From Zavarzinella formosa DSM 19928 (GTDB lineage Bacteria > Planctomycetota > Planctomycetia > Gemmatales > Gemmataceae): a stretch of 64,000 nucleotides of DNA. A program made the position numbers and the translations under genes. The notes below the pieces were generated by a model that saw only the letters and a list, made by a program, of their open reading frames with translations, ran no database searches and was not told the origin of the DNA. Positions within the stretch are counted from its first letter, which is position 1; each line of letters starts with the position of its first letter. Below are positions 17,831-27,147 of the stretch, in pieces. Where the stretch lies: contig NZ_JH636445.1 of the NCBI RefSeq assembly GCF_000255705.1, positions 322,558 through 386,557 on the forward strand, written 5' to 3'.

Positions 17831-20077
17831 ATGCCGGGATTGCGTACTTTTCTTCTGGCGTTTTGCATCGGTCAGGTTTTCCTGCTCTGGTGGATGGGGC
17901 AATACGACCCCACCAGCGGAGCGGCGGCCGAGCTGGAGCCGACGTCGGTGAAGTCGTCGTCAAACTCCGGGAGCAAAGGCTCCTTGGTGGTTTGGTCGGC
18001 CGACGCGCCTTGTGGAAAGACTTGGGGAAACAAAGATCGCGAATTGATCTCTTTCGACGGCAATGGTTGCGATGGTTCCGGCAAGGCCATCACCCTTACC
18101 CTCGACGGCAACGGCTGGCGTGGGTGCGGGCTGAATTGGAAGGGTTGGTATCCCGAAGACGCGGCCGATGATGTCAGCAAATACAAGAGCCTCACGTTTC
18201 TCATCCGACAAGTAACCGACCGCGCGGACGCGGATCTGACCATTCACCTCAAAGATAACCTGAAACGGCCCCAACAACTGCCGGTGAGCAATCCGCTGGC
18301 GGTTGTGGCCAACGGGGCGTTGACGCGCATTGATTCCACATGGCGAAAAGTGGTTCTGCCGCTCGAAAAATTCGCGGCCAACAAGGAACTGGATCTCCGG
18401 AAAATCTGGGGCATCGATTTTTCGACCGAATCGAGCCAGCGGCTGGTCTTCCAAATTGACCGGATCTCCTTCAACCAAGACTCGCCGCCGCCGCCCAAGT
18501 TCCCGACCGGCGAGAGTTTCAATGCCGTCGCCCGTGTGAACATCGACGGGAAGGGCCACATGATCCCCGATGGCATTTATGGGGTGTGTGATCTGCCCGG
18601 AGAAAAAGTTTCCCGTTATGGAATCCCGATCACCCGGTGGGGAGGCAACCGGACCTCCCGGTTCAATTGGAAAATCAACGCCGACAGTGCCGGCAAGGAT
18701 TGGTTCTTCAAGAACGGCGGCCAGAGCATCTCCGATATGTCCGACAGCGCCTATGTGAAATTCATCCGGCAGAACCAACAAGCTGGGGCGACAGCCTATC
18801 TCACGATCCCGATGCTCGGCTATGTCGCCAAGGATCATCATTCCCATGCGTTCTCGGTTGGCAAATACGGCAAACAACAAGCGGTTGAAAGCGGTCACTC
18901 CGATGTGGGCAACGGCGTGAGTCTTGAGCGGGGCGCCATCAACTGGAACGATCCCGAGGACACCTCCGTGGCCGTCGGCCCTCAATACATCGCGGAGGCC
19001 GTGCGATTTGTCTCCCAGAAGGCCGGACGGGCCAATGCTTCCAACCCCGGCGTGAAGTATTGGGTGTTGGACAACGAACCCATGCTCTGGCATCTCACGC
19101 ACCGCGATGTGCGGAAAAAAGCCGTGGGATATGACGAATTGTGGGATCTCACGGTGAAGTATGCCGAGGCCATCAAGCGGGAAGACCCGTCTGCAAAGGT
19201 GGCCGGTTTTTGTAGCTGGGGCTGGTCCGACCTGTTTTACTCGGCCGCCGACGAAGGGGACGACCAATACCGTTCCCACCCGGATTTTTCGGCCCACGGC
19301 CGTATTCCGCTGGCGGAATGGTTCATCATGAAGTGTGCCGACTACAAGAAAAATAACGGCAAAGCATTGATTGATGTGTTCGACTTGCATTGGTATCCCC
19401 AGGCCCAACTGGAAGGGCGTGACCCTTATCTGGGTCACGGGATGAGCCTCAAGTTCAACCAACTTCGGATGCGAACGACCCGCGACCTGTGGGATCCGGC
19501 TTATGTGCCGGAATCATGGACCAAGGACGCCGCCGGCGGCGGGCCGGCGATGGTGGTTCGCCGGGCGAAAGAATGGATCGCCAAACACAATCCGGGAATG
19601 GAATTGTCTGTCGGCGAATACAACTTCGGCGGTTCGGACAACATCACCGGGGGGTTGGCTCAAGCCGATGTGCTGGGCATTCTGGCCCGCGAACAAGTGG
19701 ATCTGGCGTTCATCTGGAACACGCCCGAAGGCACGCAAGAATTGGCGTGGAAACTCTTCCGCGATTACGATCAGCAAGGGGGCCGCTTCGGCGACCGTTA
19801 TCTCCCGACCGATAGTAATTCCCAAGACGTGAGCGTCTATGCGGCCAAGCGATCCAAAGATGGGGCGACGACCATTGTTGTCGTGAACAAGAGCCTGACC
19901 GGAGAGGCGAAGACCACTCTCGACCTTCCCGGTTTGAAGGGCCGGATGCGGATGTGGCGGTTCGATCAGGAAACCGATGGGAAGGTGATGGAATTGCCAA
20001 CGGAATCGAAGCAAGTGAATGGTGCCGTCAATCTCACGATTCCGGCTGCCAGCGCCACCATGATTGTGATTGAGTAA
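17831..20077 (+). CDS. Secreted glycoside hydrolase family 44 (endoglucanase/xyloglucanase type)
   Basis: The 748-residue protein has an N-terminal hydrophobic signal or anchor segment (LRTFLLAFCIGQVFLLWW). Residues about 45-225 form a beta-sandwich-like domain and a proline linker, and the catalytic barrel follows. Family landmarks are RWGGNRTSRFNW, the acid/base E416 in LDNEPMLWH, a DLHWYPQ motif, and the nucleophile E596 in VGEYNFGG. GH44 enzymes cut beta-1,4-glucans, including xyloglucan and carboxymethylcellulose, with retention of configuration. The start chosen is the ATG at 17831, with AGGA just upstream; a TTG at 17816 is an in-frame alternative. The gene is single and ends at a strong hairpin. 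Confidence 0.9.
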   Translation: MPGLRTFLLAFCIGQVFLLWWMGQYDPTSGAAAELEPTSVKSSSNSGSKGSLVVWSADAPCGKTWGNKDRELISFDGNGCDGSGKAITLTLDGNGWRGCGLNWKGWYPEDAADDVSKYKSLTFLIRQVTDRADADLTIHLKDNLKRPQQLPVSNPLAVVANGALTRIDSTWRKVVLPLEKFAANKELDLRKIWGIDFSTESSQRLVFQIDRISFNQDSPPPPKFPTGESFNAVARVNIDGKGHMIPDGIYGVCDLPGEKVSRYGIPITRWGGNRTSRFNWKINADSAGKDWFFKNGGQSISDMSDSAYVKFIRQNQQAGATAYLTIPMLGYVAKDHHSHAFSVGKYGKQQAVESGHSDVGNGVSLERGAINWNDPEDTSVAVGPQYIAEAVRFVSQKAGRANASNPGVKYWVLDNEPMLWHLTHRDVRKKAVGYDELWDLTVKYAEAIKREDPSAKVAGFCSWGWSDLFYSAADEGDDQYRSHPDFSAHGRIPLAEWFIMKCADYKKNNGKALIDVFDLHWYPQAQLEGRDPYLGHGMSLKFNQLRMRTTRDLWDPAYVPESWTKDAAGGGPAMVVRRAKEWIAKHNPGMELSVGEYNFGGSDNITGGLAQADVLGILAREQVDLAFIWNTPEGTQELAWKLFRDYDQQGGRFGDRYLPTDSNSQDVSVYAAKRSKDGATTIVVVNKSLTGEAKTTLDLPGLKGRMRMWRFDQETDGKVMELPTESKQVNGAVNLTIPAASATMIVIE

Positions 20078-20084
20078 AAACCGA

Positions 20085-20128
20085 TTTTGAAAGCCATCCG
20101 TTGCGAAGGGCGAGGATGGCTTTCAAAA
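20085..20128. terminator. Hairpin shared by convergent genes
   Basis: TTTTGAAAGCCATCC (20085-20099) is the perfect reverse complement of GGATGGCTTTCAAAA (20114-20128), with a 14-base loop. It lies in the 55-base gap between the stops of the GH44 gene and aroDE, so it can terminate either transcript; each arm supplies a short U-tract. Confidence 0.7.
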
Positions 20129-20132
20129 CAGA

Positions 20133-21683
20133 TCATCCTTGCTCTTCTTCTTCGGAATCCTTGTCCCGGTCGTAATTCACCGGAGACATGGCCCGGCGGA
20201 AAATCTCCCGCATCTCCTCCAAGGCCGGTTTTCGGCCGGTGAACAATTCAAATTGAATCGCCGCCTGTCGGACGAACATATCCACGCCGGAAACGATCTG
20301 GCAGCCGCGTAGTTTTGCTTCCTTGAGCAACATTGTCTGCTCGGGGTTGTAAATGGTGTCGAAGACCACCATGTCCGGTTTCAGGAAACCGGGGATCAGC
20401 GGGCTTTCGTCCAGGTTTGGGTGCATCCCCAACGGGGTGCAGTTCACCACATAATCGCAGGTGAGATTGTGCCGTCTCTCCCATTCGACGGCCTTCCCTG
20501 ACACTTCAGCGGCCAGTTTTTCCGCCTTCTCCATCGTCCGGCCGACCACATAAATCGGAGCCACCCCGGCCCGGTGCAGGGCGTGAACCACCGCCCGTGC
20601 CGCGCCACCGGCCCCGAGAATCATCGCGGAACAGGTGTTCAGGGGTTTGGAAACTCCGTCCTCTGTTTTCGGCAGGGTGTCTTTCATCGCATTCAACGCG
20701 GCATCGTAATCCGTGTTGGCGGCGTGGAATCCGTTGGCCCTCCGCACCAGCGTGTTAGCGGCGGATGTTTCCTGCACGCGGGCGTCTTTCTCGACGGCGA
20801 TGGCGGCGGCCGATTCCTTGTGCGGAATAGTCACGCTGTAGCCGGTGACGGGCAGTTGCTCGAAGGCTTGGACGGTTTCCTGAAATTCTCCCCGTGGAAC
20901 GCGGAATGGCAGATAAACGGCGTTTTCCCCAACCCGATGGAACATCGCGTTGTGCAGGGCGGGACTGAAGCTATGTGACACCGGATCGCCCATGACGCCG
21001 TACACTTTGGTGTCCGAGTTGATCCGGTCAACTTGGAAGAACCGTTTCACTTCGTCGAGGGAAGGCAGTCCGGGGGCGATGCCCCGTTCTTTGTTGAAGG
21101 CCGCGTACAAGAACGGAGCCCCCATCTTCAGGGAGAGAATCCGGCTCGGCAGGCCGATTTCCCCCATGCAATGGCCGATGGTCGGCTTTTTCGAGTTCTT
21201 GATGAGTTTCAGGATTTTCATGCAATCCTTCGGATGCTGCGCCATGGTGACGATCTTCACCACGTCCGAATCCTGTTCGCACATCTTCGCGTAGATTTCT
21301 TCGATGTTGTCCGGCGTGCCCTCGAAGTTGTGATAGCTCACGATCCGCTTCACTTTGCCAAACCGCCGAATGTCCCCGGCGACATCCGTTTCGATGTCCA
21401 CCCAATCGAACCCGCCGACAATGGCCTGGCGCAACACCGTCCGGCGTTCGTCCTCGGTTCCCTTCCAACGGCCGCCGTCTGTATGGCGGCGAAGCGTGGC
21501 GACCCACTCGCATCTCTTGTGCGGCATCAGCCGTTGGAAATCAACCGCTCGGGACAGGAAATCAAGCCGAACCTCAATGAACTTGGCGCCGCGGGTGACG
21601 GCTTCTTCCAGTTCGATTTGCATCATTTTGTGACGGGTACGCCCGACAATCACGCAGACGCGATCCGGTGGGGAGAGTGGCAT
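20133..21683 (-). CDS. aroDE: Bifunctional 3-dehydroquinate dehydratase (type I) / shikimate dehydrogenase
   Basis: This 516-residue fusion covers two consecutive steps of the shikimate pathway. Residues 1-225 form a type I dehydroquinase: the catalytic histidine is in SYHNFEGTP, the Schiff-base lysine in VVKIVTMA, and the GEIGLPSR substrate loop follows. Residues 228-500 form an AroE domain with GDPVSHSFSPALHN, the catalytic lysine in VTIPHKE, NTD in AANTDYDAA, and an NADP-binding GAGGAARA. The dehydratase-dehydrogenase order is the same as in plants, and such fusions also occur in planctomycetes and chlamydiae. The C-terminus ends in an acidic tail (EEEEQG). Both halves keep their catalytic residues. 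Confidence 0.95.
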   Translation of the reverse strand: MPLSPPDRVCVIVGRTRHKMMQIELEEAVTRGAKFIEVRLDFLSRAVDFQRLMPHKRCEWVATLRRHTDGGRWKGTEDERRTVLRQAIVGGFDWVDIETDVAGDIRRFGKVKRIVSYHNFEGTPDNIEEIYAKMCEQDSDVVKIVTMAQHPKDCMKILKLIKNSKKPTIGHCMGEIGLPSRILSLKMGAPFLYAAFNKERGIAPGLPSLDEVKRFFQVDRINSDTKVYGVMGDPVSHSFSPALHNAMFHRVGENAVYLPFRVPRGEFQETVQAFEQLPVTGYSVTIPHKESAAAIAVEKDARVQETSAANTLVRRANGFHAANTDYDAALNAMKDTLPKTEDGVSKPLNTCSAMILGAGGAARAVVHALHRAGVAPIYVVGRTMEKAEKLAAEVSGKAVEWERRHNLTCDYVVNCTPLGMHPNLDESPLIPGFLKPDMVVFDTIYNPEQTMLLKEAKLRGCQIVSGVDMFVRQAAIQFELFTGRKPALEEMREIFRRAMSPVNYDRDKDSEEEEQG

Positions 21684-21738
21684 GAAAGTGAACTCCGACG
21701 AGATGGGGGAATAATCAATTTAGAGGATGACCAAAGCA

Positions 21739-21806
21739 GACACGGCAAAAAGACCGGCGGGCGTCCGGGATGTGTGCCCGATGCCCGCCGGTCTTTTTAC
21801 CGTGTC
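21739..21806 (-). terminator. Strong intrinsic terminator of the FG-GAP gene region
   Basis: Two 24-base arms, at 21739-21762 and 21783-21806, pair with one mismatch around a 20-base loop. The stem contains GACCGGCGGGC next to a run of five A or T on each side, giving U-tracts in both directions. It lies just downstream of the FG-GAP gene on the minus strand and 56 bases upstream of the aroDE start, so it insulates aroDE. Confidence 0.8.
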
Positions 21807-21836
21807 GCAAACCAAGACTCAAACCCAAACCAAAGA

Positions 21837-23072
21837 CTATTTACGAACTTGTTCGATCACGCACACGCCTTTTTTGTTGGAGACGATCACATCAAGCAAT
21901 CCGTCGCCGTTGATGTCCTGCACACAGAATTGCGTGCCGATGCCGGAATCGTCGTCAATGGGCATGGGGGTGAAGGAAATCACGCCGTCCTTGGACTTGC
22001 TGGCTTTGAACCAGTAGACCATCGCGGACTTGTCCGAACCCGGTTCGCTGCGACCGTGCGACCAGAACCGTTTGCCAGTGACGAGATCCTTCAAGCCGTC
22101 GCCATCAATGTCCACAAAGTGCATCGCATGTGTTTCGGAAACGAGATCTTTGAAGAGATCGTGCCGCAGGAAGGTCGGATTTTCCTTGCCGGGCTTTTGT
22201 TGATGCCACCAAATGCCGAACTTGTGGGCGCTGGAAGAGACCACGTCCATCTTGCCGTCGCCGTCCATGTCCAGCACGAACATGTCCGCGCAGGCTTCGC
22301 CGAGGTTGGCCGGGTGGAACGCCCAGGGCGTCGTCCCGTCCGTCTTCGCGGGTTGTTCCCACCAACCGCCGGTGCAGAGAACATCATTTTTGCCGTCGTT
22401 GTTCACATCGCCGACGCCCAAACCGTGGCTGAATTTTTGGGTTCCGGGCACTTCAAACCCGGTGCCTTTGACCGGCTTGCCATCTTCCATTTTCGGCGGC
22501 ATGCTCGGCGTGCTGATCGGGTGCATGTCCCAAAGGGCGTTCGGGTCTTTGGCGTTCGGGGTGAAATAGGCCATCTGGCCTTCGTTACCCTTGCCTTTCG
22601 GCTGAAAGCCCATCAACAACACCTTCTTGCCGGTGCCGAGCAGGTCGGCGTAAATCGGGGTTTCGTTGCAGGCCGAATGCCAGATGATGTGCTTCTTCCA
22701 GTGCCCTTCCTTGCCTTGAGGATTTTCCAGCCAGTAACACGGGTCGCCGGGGAAGTCGATCACGATCAAGTCCGGGAAGCCGTCGCCATTGAAGTCGTCG
22801 GCCCAACATGCGAAGGAATGGCTGTAGTTCTGGAGGCCGTCCTTGTAATCGGTCGGCGGCTTCATTTCGTGCGCCTTCCAGTCCGGCGCCTCATACCAGT
22901 ATTCGCCGTTCAGGACGTCGATTTTGCCGTCTTTGTTCACGTCCGCGATGGCGACGCCTTCGCTGCGGAACTTCTTGTCGAGGACCGTCTTTTTCCAAGT
23001 GATCGTCGGTTCGGCCCCGAACGAAACGCCGATGGCGGCGAAGAGCAAAAGAAGTGATAGACGGAAACGCAT
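21837..23072 (-). CDS. Secreted FG-GAP/VCBS repeat protein
   Basis: The 411-residue exported protein has a signal peptide (RLSLLLLFAAIGVSFGA) and about six FG-GAP-type repeats that fold as a beta-propeller. Each repeat has a calcium-binding loop such as DVNKDGKID, DFNGDGFPD, DVNNDGKND, DMDGDGKMD, DIDGDGLKD and DINGDGLLD. Proteins of this kind are numerous in planctomycetes and may bind surface polymers or partner proteins; no catalytic residues are visible. The ATG at 23072 is preceded by GAAGGG and begins the signal peptide. Confidence 0.85.
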   Translation of the reverse strand: MRFRLSLLLLFAAIGVSFGAEPTITWKKTVLDKKFRSEGVAIADVNKDGKIDVLNGEYWYEAPDWKAHEMKPPTDYKDGLQNYSHSFACWADDFNGDGFPDLIVIDFPGDPCYWLENPQGKEGHWKKHIIWHSACNETPIYADLLGTGKKVLLMGFQPKGKGNEGQMAYFTPNAKDPNALWDMHPISTPSMPPKMEDGKPVKGTGFEVPGTQKFSHGLGVGDVNNDGKNDVLCTGGWWEQPAKTDGTTPWAFHPANLGEACADMFVLDMDGDGKMDVVSSSAHKFGIWWHQQKPGKENPTFLRHDLFKDLVSETHAMHFVDIDGDGLKDLVTGKRFWSHGRSEPGSDKSAMVYWFKASKSKDGVISFTPMPIDDDSGIGTQFCVQDINGDGLLDVIVSNKKGVCVIEQVRK

Positions 23073-23170
23073 GGAGAGCCCTTCTAAGGTGGTGTGTGAT
23101 GAAACGCAGGTAGGGGGATTATCTGCCAACGGCAAAGCGCTTGCAAGAGGCCAGTCGGACGATCTCGGAA

Positions 23171-24415
23171 TCATCCGGTGAAGGGTCGAAAAAGTTTGCG
23201 GGTCCACGGTTCAAACGGCTTGCGGACATCCGCGCGAACCAGCAACGGCAATTCCATCCCGCCGTTGACGATGATCCGAAGCAAGCCCTCATAAACCCGG
23301 CCGGCTTGCAATAGCCCGGAATCCACCTCAAACGGAACCTCAACCGTGCGACTTCCGGTCACCATTGGCCCGACTGCTTTCAGCCACATGGCATCGCTCT
23401 CGGCCGAGGCGTAAATCCATTTTTTCGCCGTTGTCAGGGTCACGCTTCGGGTGATGCGTTCCGGGAACTCGCAGGTGCAGTCGATGGTCGATTCCGACAA
23501 ACTTACCTTCGGAATGGACGAAAGCCGGTATGCCTCGAAGTATTGTTGCACCGCACCGAGCGACGGGGCGAGCGGTCCCGGTATTGGAAAGTCCCACCCT
23601 TCTTCGCAAAAAAGTCTCGCAACGGACCCGTCTTCCATCCATTTGGCGGCTCGTTTCGGATGCGCCAGCATCACCTTCGCCAGATCGTAGGGATCGCTGA
23701 CCGTGAAACCCTGAAATGGGATTCCCGAGAGCGTCATGTCTGCCTGCACAGGGACTTCGAGGTTGCCTCCGTTGCTCTCCACCTTCAACTTGGCAAAGAA
23801 ACTTCCCGCCCCCGGCAGTTCGGCCGGATCGATGGTCAATTCGATGGCTTGTTCCGGTCTGGCTCGCAGTTTGGTCGTGCTTAATTTGAGCCAGCGGACA
23901 TTCTCCACCAGACTCAATTGTCCGGCGAGCAAACCGGAGCCGCGATTGATCACTTGAAGCATGACCGTCCGGGGCGGGCCTTTGCGCAGATTGGCAAAGT
24001 GGAGGCGCCGGGGGGCCACATCGATGGCGGGTTTGACGGCGACTTTAGCGGGCAGGCGTTCCAGGAAAGATTGCAAGGCGACATCGCCGTCCTGATCGGG
24101 CGACGGGACGAGCTTCGCCAGATCCTCGCGTTGTATTTGCCTGAAGAATTGTTGAAACTCGCGTCGGAGCAGGGCGTTTTTGGCCTCCCCCCATTCGGCG
24201 AGGCAACCGCGAGCCAGTTCGTCGATGGTGCGGCACGGTCGCCGGCCGGCGAATGTCCATTCCTTGGGGAACAATTCCGAGGGGGGCGGGGAGGCGTCGA
24301 TGGCCGTCCCGTCAAAATAACAGTACGCCGCCCCGCGCGGGTTCATCCGCAGACATCGCCTACAACGATGCACGCCCAAACTCCCCGAACGCTTAGAATT
24401 ACTTGATTGGCCCAT
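23171..24415 (-). CDS. Zinc-ribbon and Ig-like domain protein, function unknown
   Basis: The 414-residue protein begins with a short cysteine motif (HRCRRCLRMN, later YCYFDG) that may bind zinc. A helical segment (about 45-110) is followed by two or more Ig-like beta domains, recognisable by the segments LHFANLRKGPPRTVMLQV and VPFEVDSGLLQAG. There is no signal peptide. Similar fused Ig-like repeats occur in planctomycete proteins linked to Hsp70-type chaperones, but no ATPase is present here. Start at 24415; only 17 bases separate it from the divergent recO start, so the promoters must overlap the coding ends. Function unknown. Confidence 0.65.
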   Translation of the reverse strand: MGQSSNSKRSGSLGVHRCRRCLRMNPRGAAYCYFDGTAIDASPPPSELFPKEWTFAGRRPCRTIDELARGCLAEWGEAKNALLRREFQQFFRQIQREDLAKLVPSPDQDGDVALQSFLERLPAKVAVKPAIDVAPRRLHFANLRKGPPRTVMLQVINRGSGLLAGQLSLVENVRWLKLSTTKLRARPEQAIELTIDPAELPGAGSFFAKLKVESNGGNLEVPVQADMTLSGIPFQGFTVSDPYDLAKVMLAHPKRAAKWMEDGSVARLFCEEGWDFPIPGPLAPSLGAVQQYFEAYRLSSIPKVSLSESTIDCTCEFPERITRSVTLTTAKKWIYASAESDAMWLKAVGPMVTGSRTVEVPFEVDSGLLQAGRVYEGLLRIIVNGGMELPLLVRADVRKPFEPWTRKLFRPFTG

Positions 24416-24432
24416 TTTACAGGGTTTTGCCG

Positions 24433-25155
24433 ATGCCTGCCGAGAAAGCGACCGGGATTGTGGTGCGGACGACGGACTGGAGCGAGACCAGCCGCATCGC
24501 CACCATCTGGACGCGGGAATTGGGCAAGGTGAGCGTGCTGGCCAAGGGGGGGCGTCGGCTGAAATCCAACTTCGAGGTTGCACTTGACCTCCTCACCGTC
24601 TGCGGTATCGTCCTGCTCCGCAAGTCGTCCGGAGGTTTGGACCTTCTGACGGAGGCGCAGGTGGTTGAACGGTTCGCGGGATTGCGAACCAACCTCCCGG
24701 CCTTGTATGCGGGTTATTACATTGCCGAGTTGCTCGGCGAGGGGACGCAGGATTACGATCCGCATCCCAAGTTGTTTGACTCGTCCCTGGACACGCTGCG
24801 GAAACTCTCGGCGGGGGGAGACCCCTCCGCGTTGGTGGCCGGGTATGAGTTGGAATGGCTGGCCGAACTGGGTTTGAAACCAATCCTTGACAGGTGCGCT
24901 CATTGCGGGACGCAACGACTGGACACGGGAATGATTGCCATGAGCCCGATGGCGGGCGGCGTGGTATGCGGACCCTGCGGGAAAGAATTCAACGACCGAC
25001 GGACCGTCTCGATGGACGGGCTGGTTTGTCTGAACGAGTTGGTGATGGGCGAACATCCGGCCGTCGGGCGGGAAGTTCGGGAAGTGTTGGGGTTTTACAT
25101 CAGTTCGGTCCTGGGGCGCCGGCCCCGGATGCTGAACTTCATTGCGGTGGGTTAG
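24433..25155 (+). CDS. recO: DNA repair protein RecO
   Basis: RecO loads RecA onto SSB-coated single-stranded DNA in the RecFOR pathway and anneals strands. The 240 residues show the family order: an N-terminal OB-fold region (ATGIVVRTTDWSETSRI, LGKVSVLAKGGRR), a helical middle (YYIAELL), and a zinc-finger-like pair, CAHCG and CGPCG, near residues 155 and 180. The ATG at 24433 is at the conserved N-terminus. The lipoprotein gene starts 20 bases downstream. Confidence 0.93.
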   Translation: MPAEKATGIVVRTTDWSETSRIATIWTRELGKVSVLAKGGRRLKSNFEVALDLLTVCGIVLLRKSSGGLDLLTEAQVVERFAGLRTNLPALYAGYYIAELLGEGTQDYDPHPKLFDSSLDTLRKLSAGGDPSALVAGYELEWLAELGLKPILDRCAHCGTQRLDTGMIAMSPMAGGVVCGPCGKEFNDRRTVSMDGLVCLNELVMGEHPAVGREVREVLGFYISSVLGRRPRMLNFIAVG

Positions 25156-25175
25156 CACGGCAGGGGGAACACGCC

Positions 25176-26438
25176 ATGCGTTTGGGTCGCACGTCAATCG
25201 GGCTGGTTCTGTGTGGTGCGGCTCTCCTTTCGGGCTGTCAGGGGATCGGTGAACGTTTTGAATTGCCGCGTTCCCTCCGAGGCTCCTCTTCCTCAAAAGA
25301 TGTGAAACAGGCCGGCCACACCGAAGGCGAGGATGCCGCCCCGACCGCCAACGTGATGGTCGACGCGGATGCCGCCTTCAAAGAAGAAAAATTTGAAAAG
25401 GCCGAGGAGCTATACTTGGCCATCGCGGACGACACGAAACAACGCCCGGAAATCGCCGAGCGGGCCAGATTCTATCAGGCCGAATCGCTCCGGCGTCAGG
25501 GGTATTACCCCAAGGCCACGGACGCCTACCACAAGCTCTTGCAAGACTTCCCGTCCGGCGTGTATCGCGGACAGGCGATCGGGCAGATGTTTGCCATCGC
25601 CAACGAATGGCTGCAACCGTTCCGCGACGAGATTGAAGATGCGAAGAAACCGGCCGACCAGCGGAAGAAAAAGAGCTGGACGGACAGCATCGTTTTGGTG
25701 AACTTTGACCGCAAACTTCCCACGATGGACACCGAAGGCCGGGCGACCCAGACTTTGGAACGGGTTTACCTGAACGATCCGACCGGCCCGTTCGCGGACA
25801 AGGCGTTGTTCATCTTGGGCAAGGTGAACGAAGTTCGCGGCAACTATCGCGAAGCCTCCCGCTACTTCCAGCAATTGGTGGAAACGCACGACAAGAGCCC
25901 GTTGCGGGATGAGGCGTTGGAAATGGCCATCATCACCAAGAACAACAGTTCGGGCGGCCCGATGTACGACGGCCGGGACACCGCCGAGGCCATGCGGCTC
26001 ATCACGATGGCCAAGGCCACCAGCCCCAAGTTGGTGCAGGAGCAAAGCAAGATGCTGGATTCGCAGGCGGTGATGGTCCGAATTCAGCAGGCTGAGAAGG
26101 ATTTCGAGACGGCCGAATACTATCGCCGGACGGGTCGCTACGGTTCCGCGTGGTTTGAATATGAGCTGGTGATTCGCCGCTATCCGGGCATCGAGAAGTT
26201 CGCGGAACGGGCGGCCGAACGACAACGGGAACTCAAGGCGGAAATGGACGAGTTGAAAGACCCGTCAACCACGACTTCAACGAAGTGGATGTTGAAGAAA
26301 TATCTCTTGGGCCATCAGGTTCCGACCGCGAAAATCCCGGACAAGCCGGACGTCAAGGAACTTCCCGAGAACCGCTCTTCGCCGGCGGTCCCGGCCACCA
26401 GGGCCGATCTTCCGAAAGACATTATTCCCAACCGGTAA
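25176..26438 (+). CDS. TPR-containing outer-membrane lipoprotein (BamD-like)
   Basis: The 420-residue protein has a lipoprotein signal peptide, LVLCGAALLSGC, so the mature protein would begin at acylated C21. Residues about 65-330 are helical and contain TPR-like repeats (ADAAFKEEKFEKAEELYLAIAD, YYPKATDAYHKLLQDFP, NYREASRYFQQLVE). The combination resembles BamD, which belongs to the beta-barrel assembly complex, although this protein is longer. The ATG has AGGGGGA about nine bases upstream. The next gene, 18 bases on, encodes an LptE-like lipoprotein, which supports an outer-membrane biogenesis role. Confidence 0.8.
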   Translation: MRLGRTSIGLVLCGAALLSGCQGIGERFELPRSLRGSSSSKDVKQAGHTEGEDAAPTANVMVDADAAFKEEKFEKAEELYLAIADDTKQRPEIAERARFYQAESLRRQGYYPKATDAYHKLLQDFPSGVYRGQAIGQMFAIANEWLQPFRDEIEDAKKPADQRKKKSWTDSIVLVNFDRKLPTMDTEGRATQTLERVYLNDPTGPFADKALFILGKVNEVRGNYREASRYFQQLVETHDKSPLRDEALEMAIITKNNSSGGPMYDGRDTAEAMRLITMAKATSPKLVQEQSKMLDSQAVMVRIQQAEKDFETAEYYRRTGRYGSAWFEYELVIRRYPGIEKFAERAAERQRELKAEMDELKDPSTTTSTKWMLKKYLLGHQVPTAKIPDKPDVKELPENRSSPAVPATRADLPKDIIPNR

Positions 26439-26456
26439 CCGCACCCGAGAAGTCAT

Positions 26457-27134
26457 ATGGCACGGACGCAGCCTCATTCGATTCAGCCGAGCCGTCGGCA
26501 AGCCCTTCTGGGGCTGTTCGGCCTCGGTTCCGTGTTGTCGTTCGGTTGCACCACCTCGGGAAAAAACTTTTGCTTCCTCGGGTATTCGACCGAACCCAAC
26601 TATGACCCGGATATCCGCTCGGTTTATGTGCCGATTTTCAAGATCGGCCGAGGCATCTTTGAGACGACTCCCTATCGAGACATGGAATTCACCCTCACCC
26701 GTCAGGTGGTCGACACCATCGAATCCACGACTCCCTTCAAGGTGATTAGCGAACCGGACCGGGCCGATACCGAATTGCAAGGGACGATTGTGAGCATGCG
26801 GAAGAACGTCCTGAACCGCACGCCCTTCAACGAAGTTCGTGAGTTGGAACTGATTATTGGTGTTGAAATCGTCTGGCACGATCTGCGACCGGGAAAAGAA
26901 GGCAAGATCCTCACGAATCCCCAACGGAAGAAGTCTGCCGTCGATGTTGGCGATCTTCCATTTGATACTCTGAATCCTCCGGCGCCGGAAGGGCCTCAAA
27001 AGCCACAGCCGGTGTTAATCAGCGACAAGGGGCGGGTCATTCCCGAATTGGGAGAAACCAACGCCTCGGGGCTGGACATGGTTCTCAAGCGGCTTGCTGT
27101 CAAAATTGTCTCGGCGATGGAACGCCCTTGGTGA
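26457..27134 (+). CDS. lptE: LptE-like LPS-assembly lipoprotein
   Basis: The 225-residue protein has an export signal with a lipobox-like SFGC around residue 31. The mature region matches the LptE fold pattern, with an early IRSVYVPIF strand, a helix (EFTLTRQVVDTIE), TPFKVISEPDRADTELQGTI and a final helix. LptE plugs LptD in the outer membrane during LPS insertion. A twin-arginine-like SRRQALLGL precedes the hydrophobic segment, so Tat export of this lipoprotein is possible. A helix of about 25 residues closes the protein. It follows the TPR lipoprotein in the same direction and precedes folP by 13 bases. Confidence 0.8.
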   Translation: MARTQPHSIQPSRRQALLGLFGLGSVLSFGCTTSGKNFCFLGYSTEPNYDPDIRSVYVPIFKIGRGIFETTPYRDMEFTLTRQVVDTIESTTPFKVISEPDRADTELQGTIVSMRKNVLNRTPFNEVRELELIIGVEIVWHDLRPGKEGKILTNPQRKKSAVDVGDLPFDTLNPPAPEGPQKPQPVLISDKGRVIPELGETNASGLDMVLKRLAVKIVSAMERPW

Positions 27135-27147
27135 AAGGGCCGGTTCG

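Noticed and set aside
17960-19462. 500-codon minus-strand open frame inside the GH44 gene
   Set aside because: The plus strand has complete GH44 motifs; the antisense product has no recognisable domain.
21033-23057. 674-codon plus-strand open frame across aroDE and the FG-GAP gene
   Set aside because: It crosses two genes and a terminator on the opposite strand, so it is a result of codon bias.
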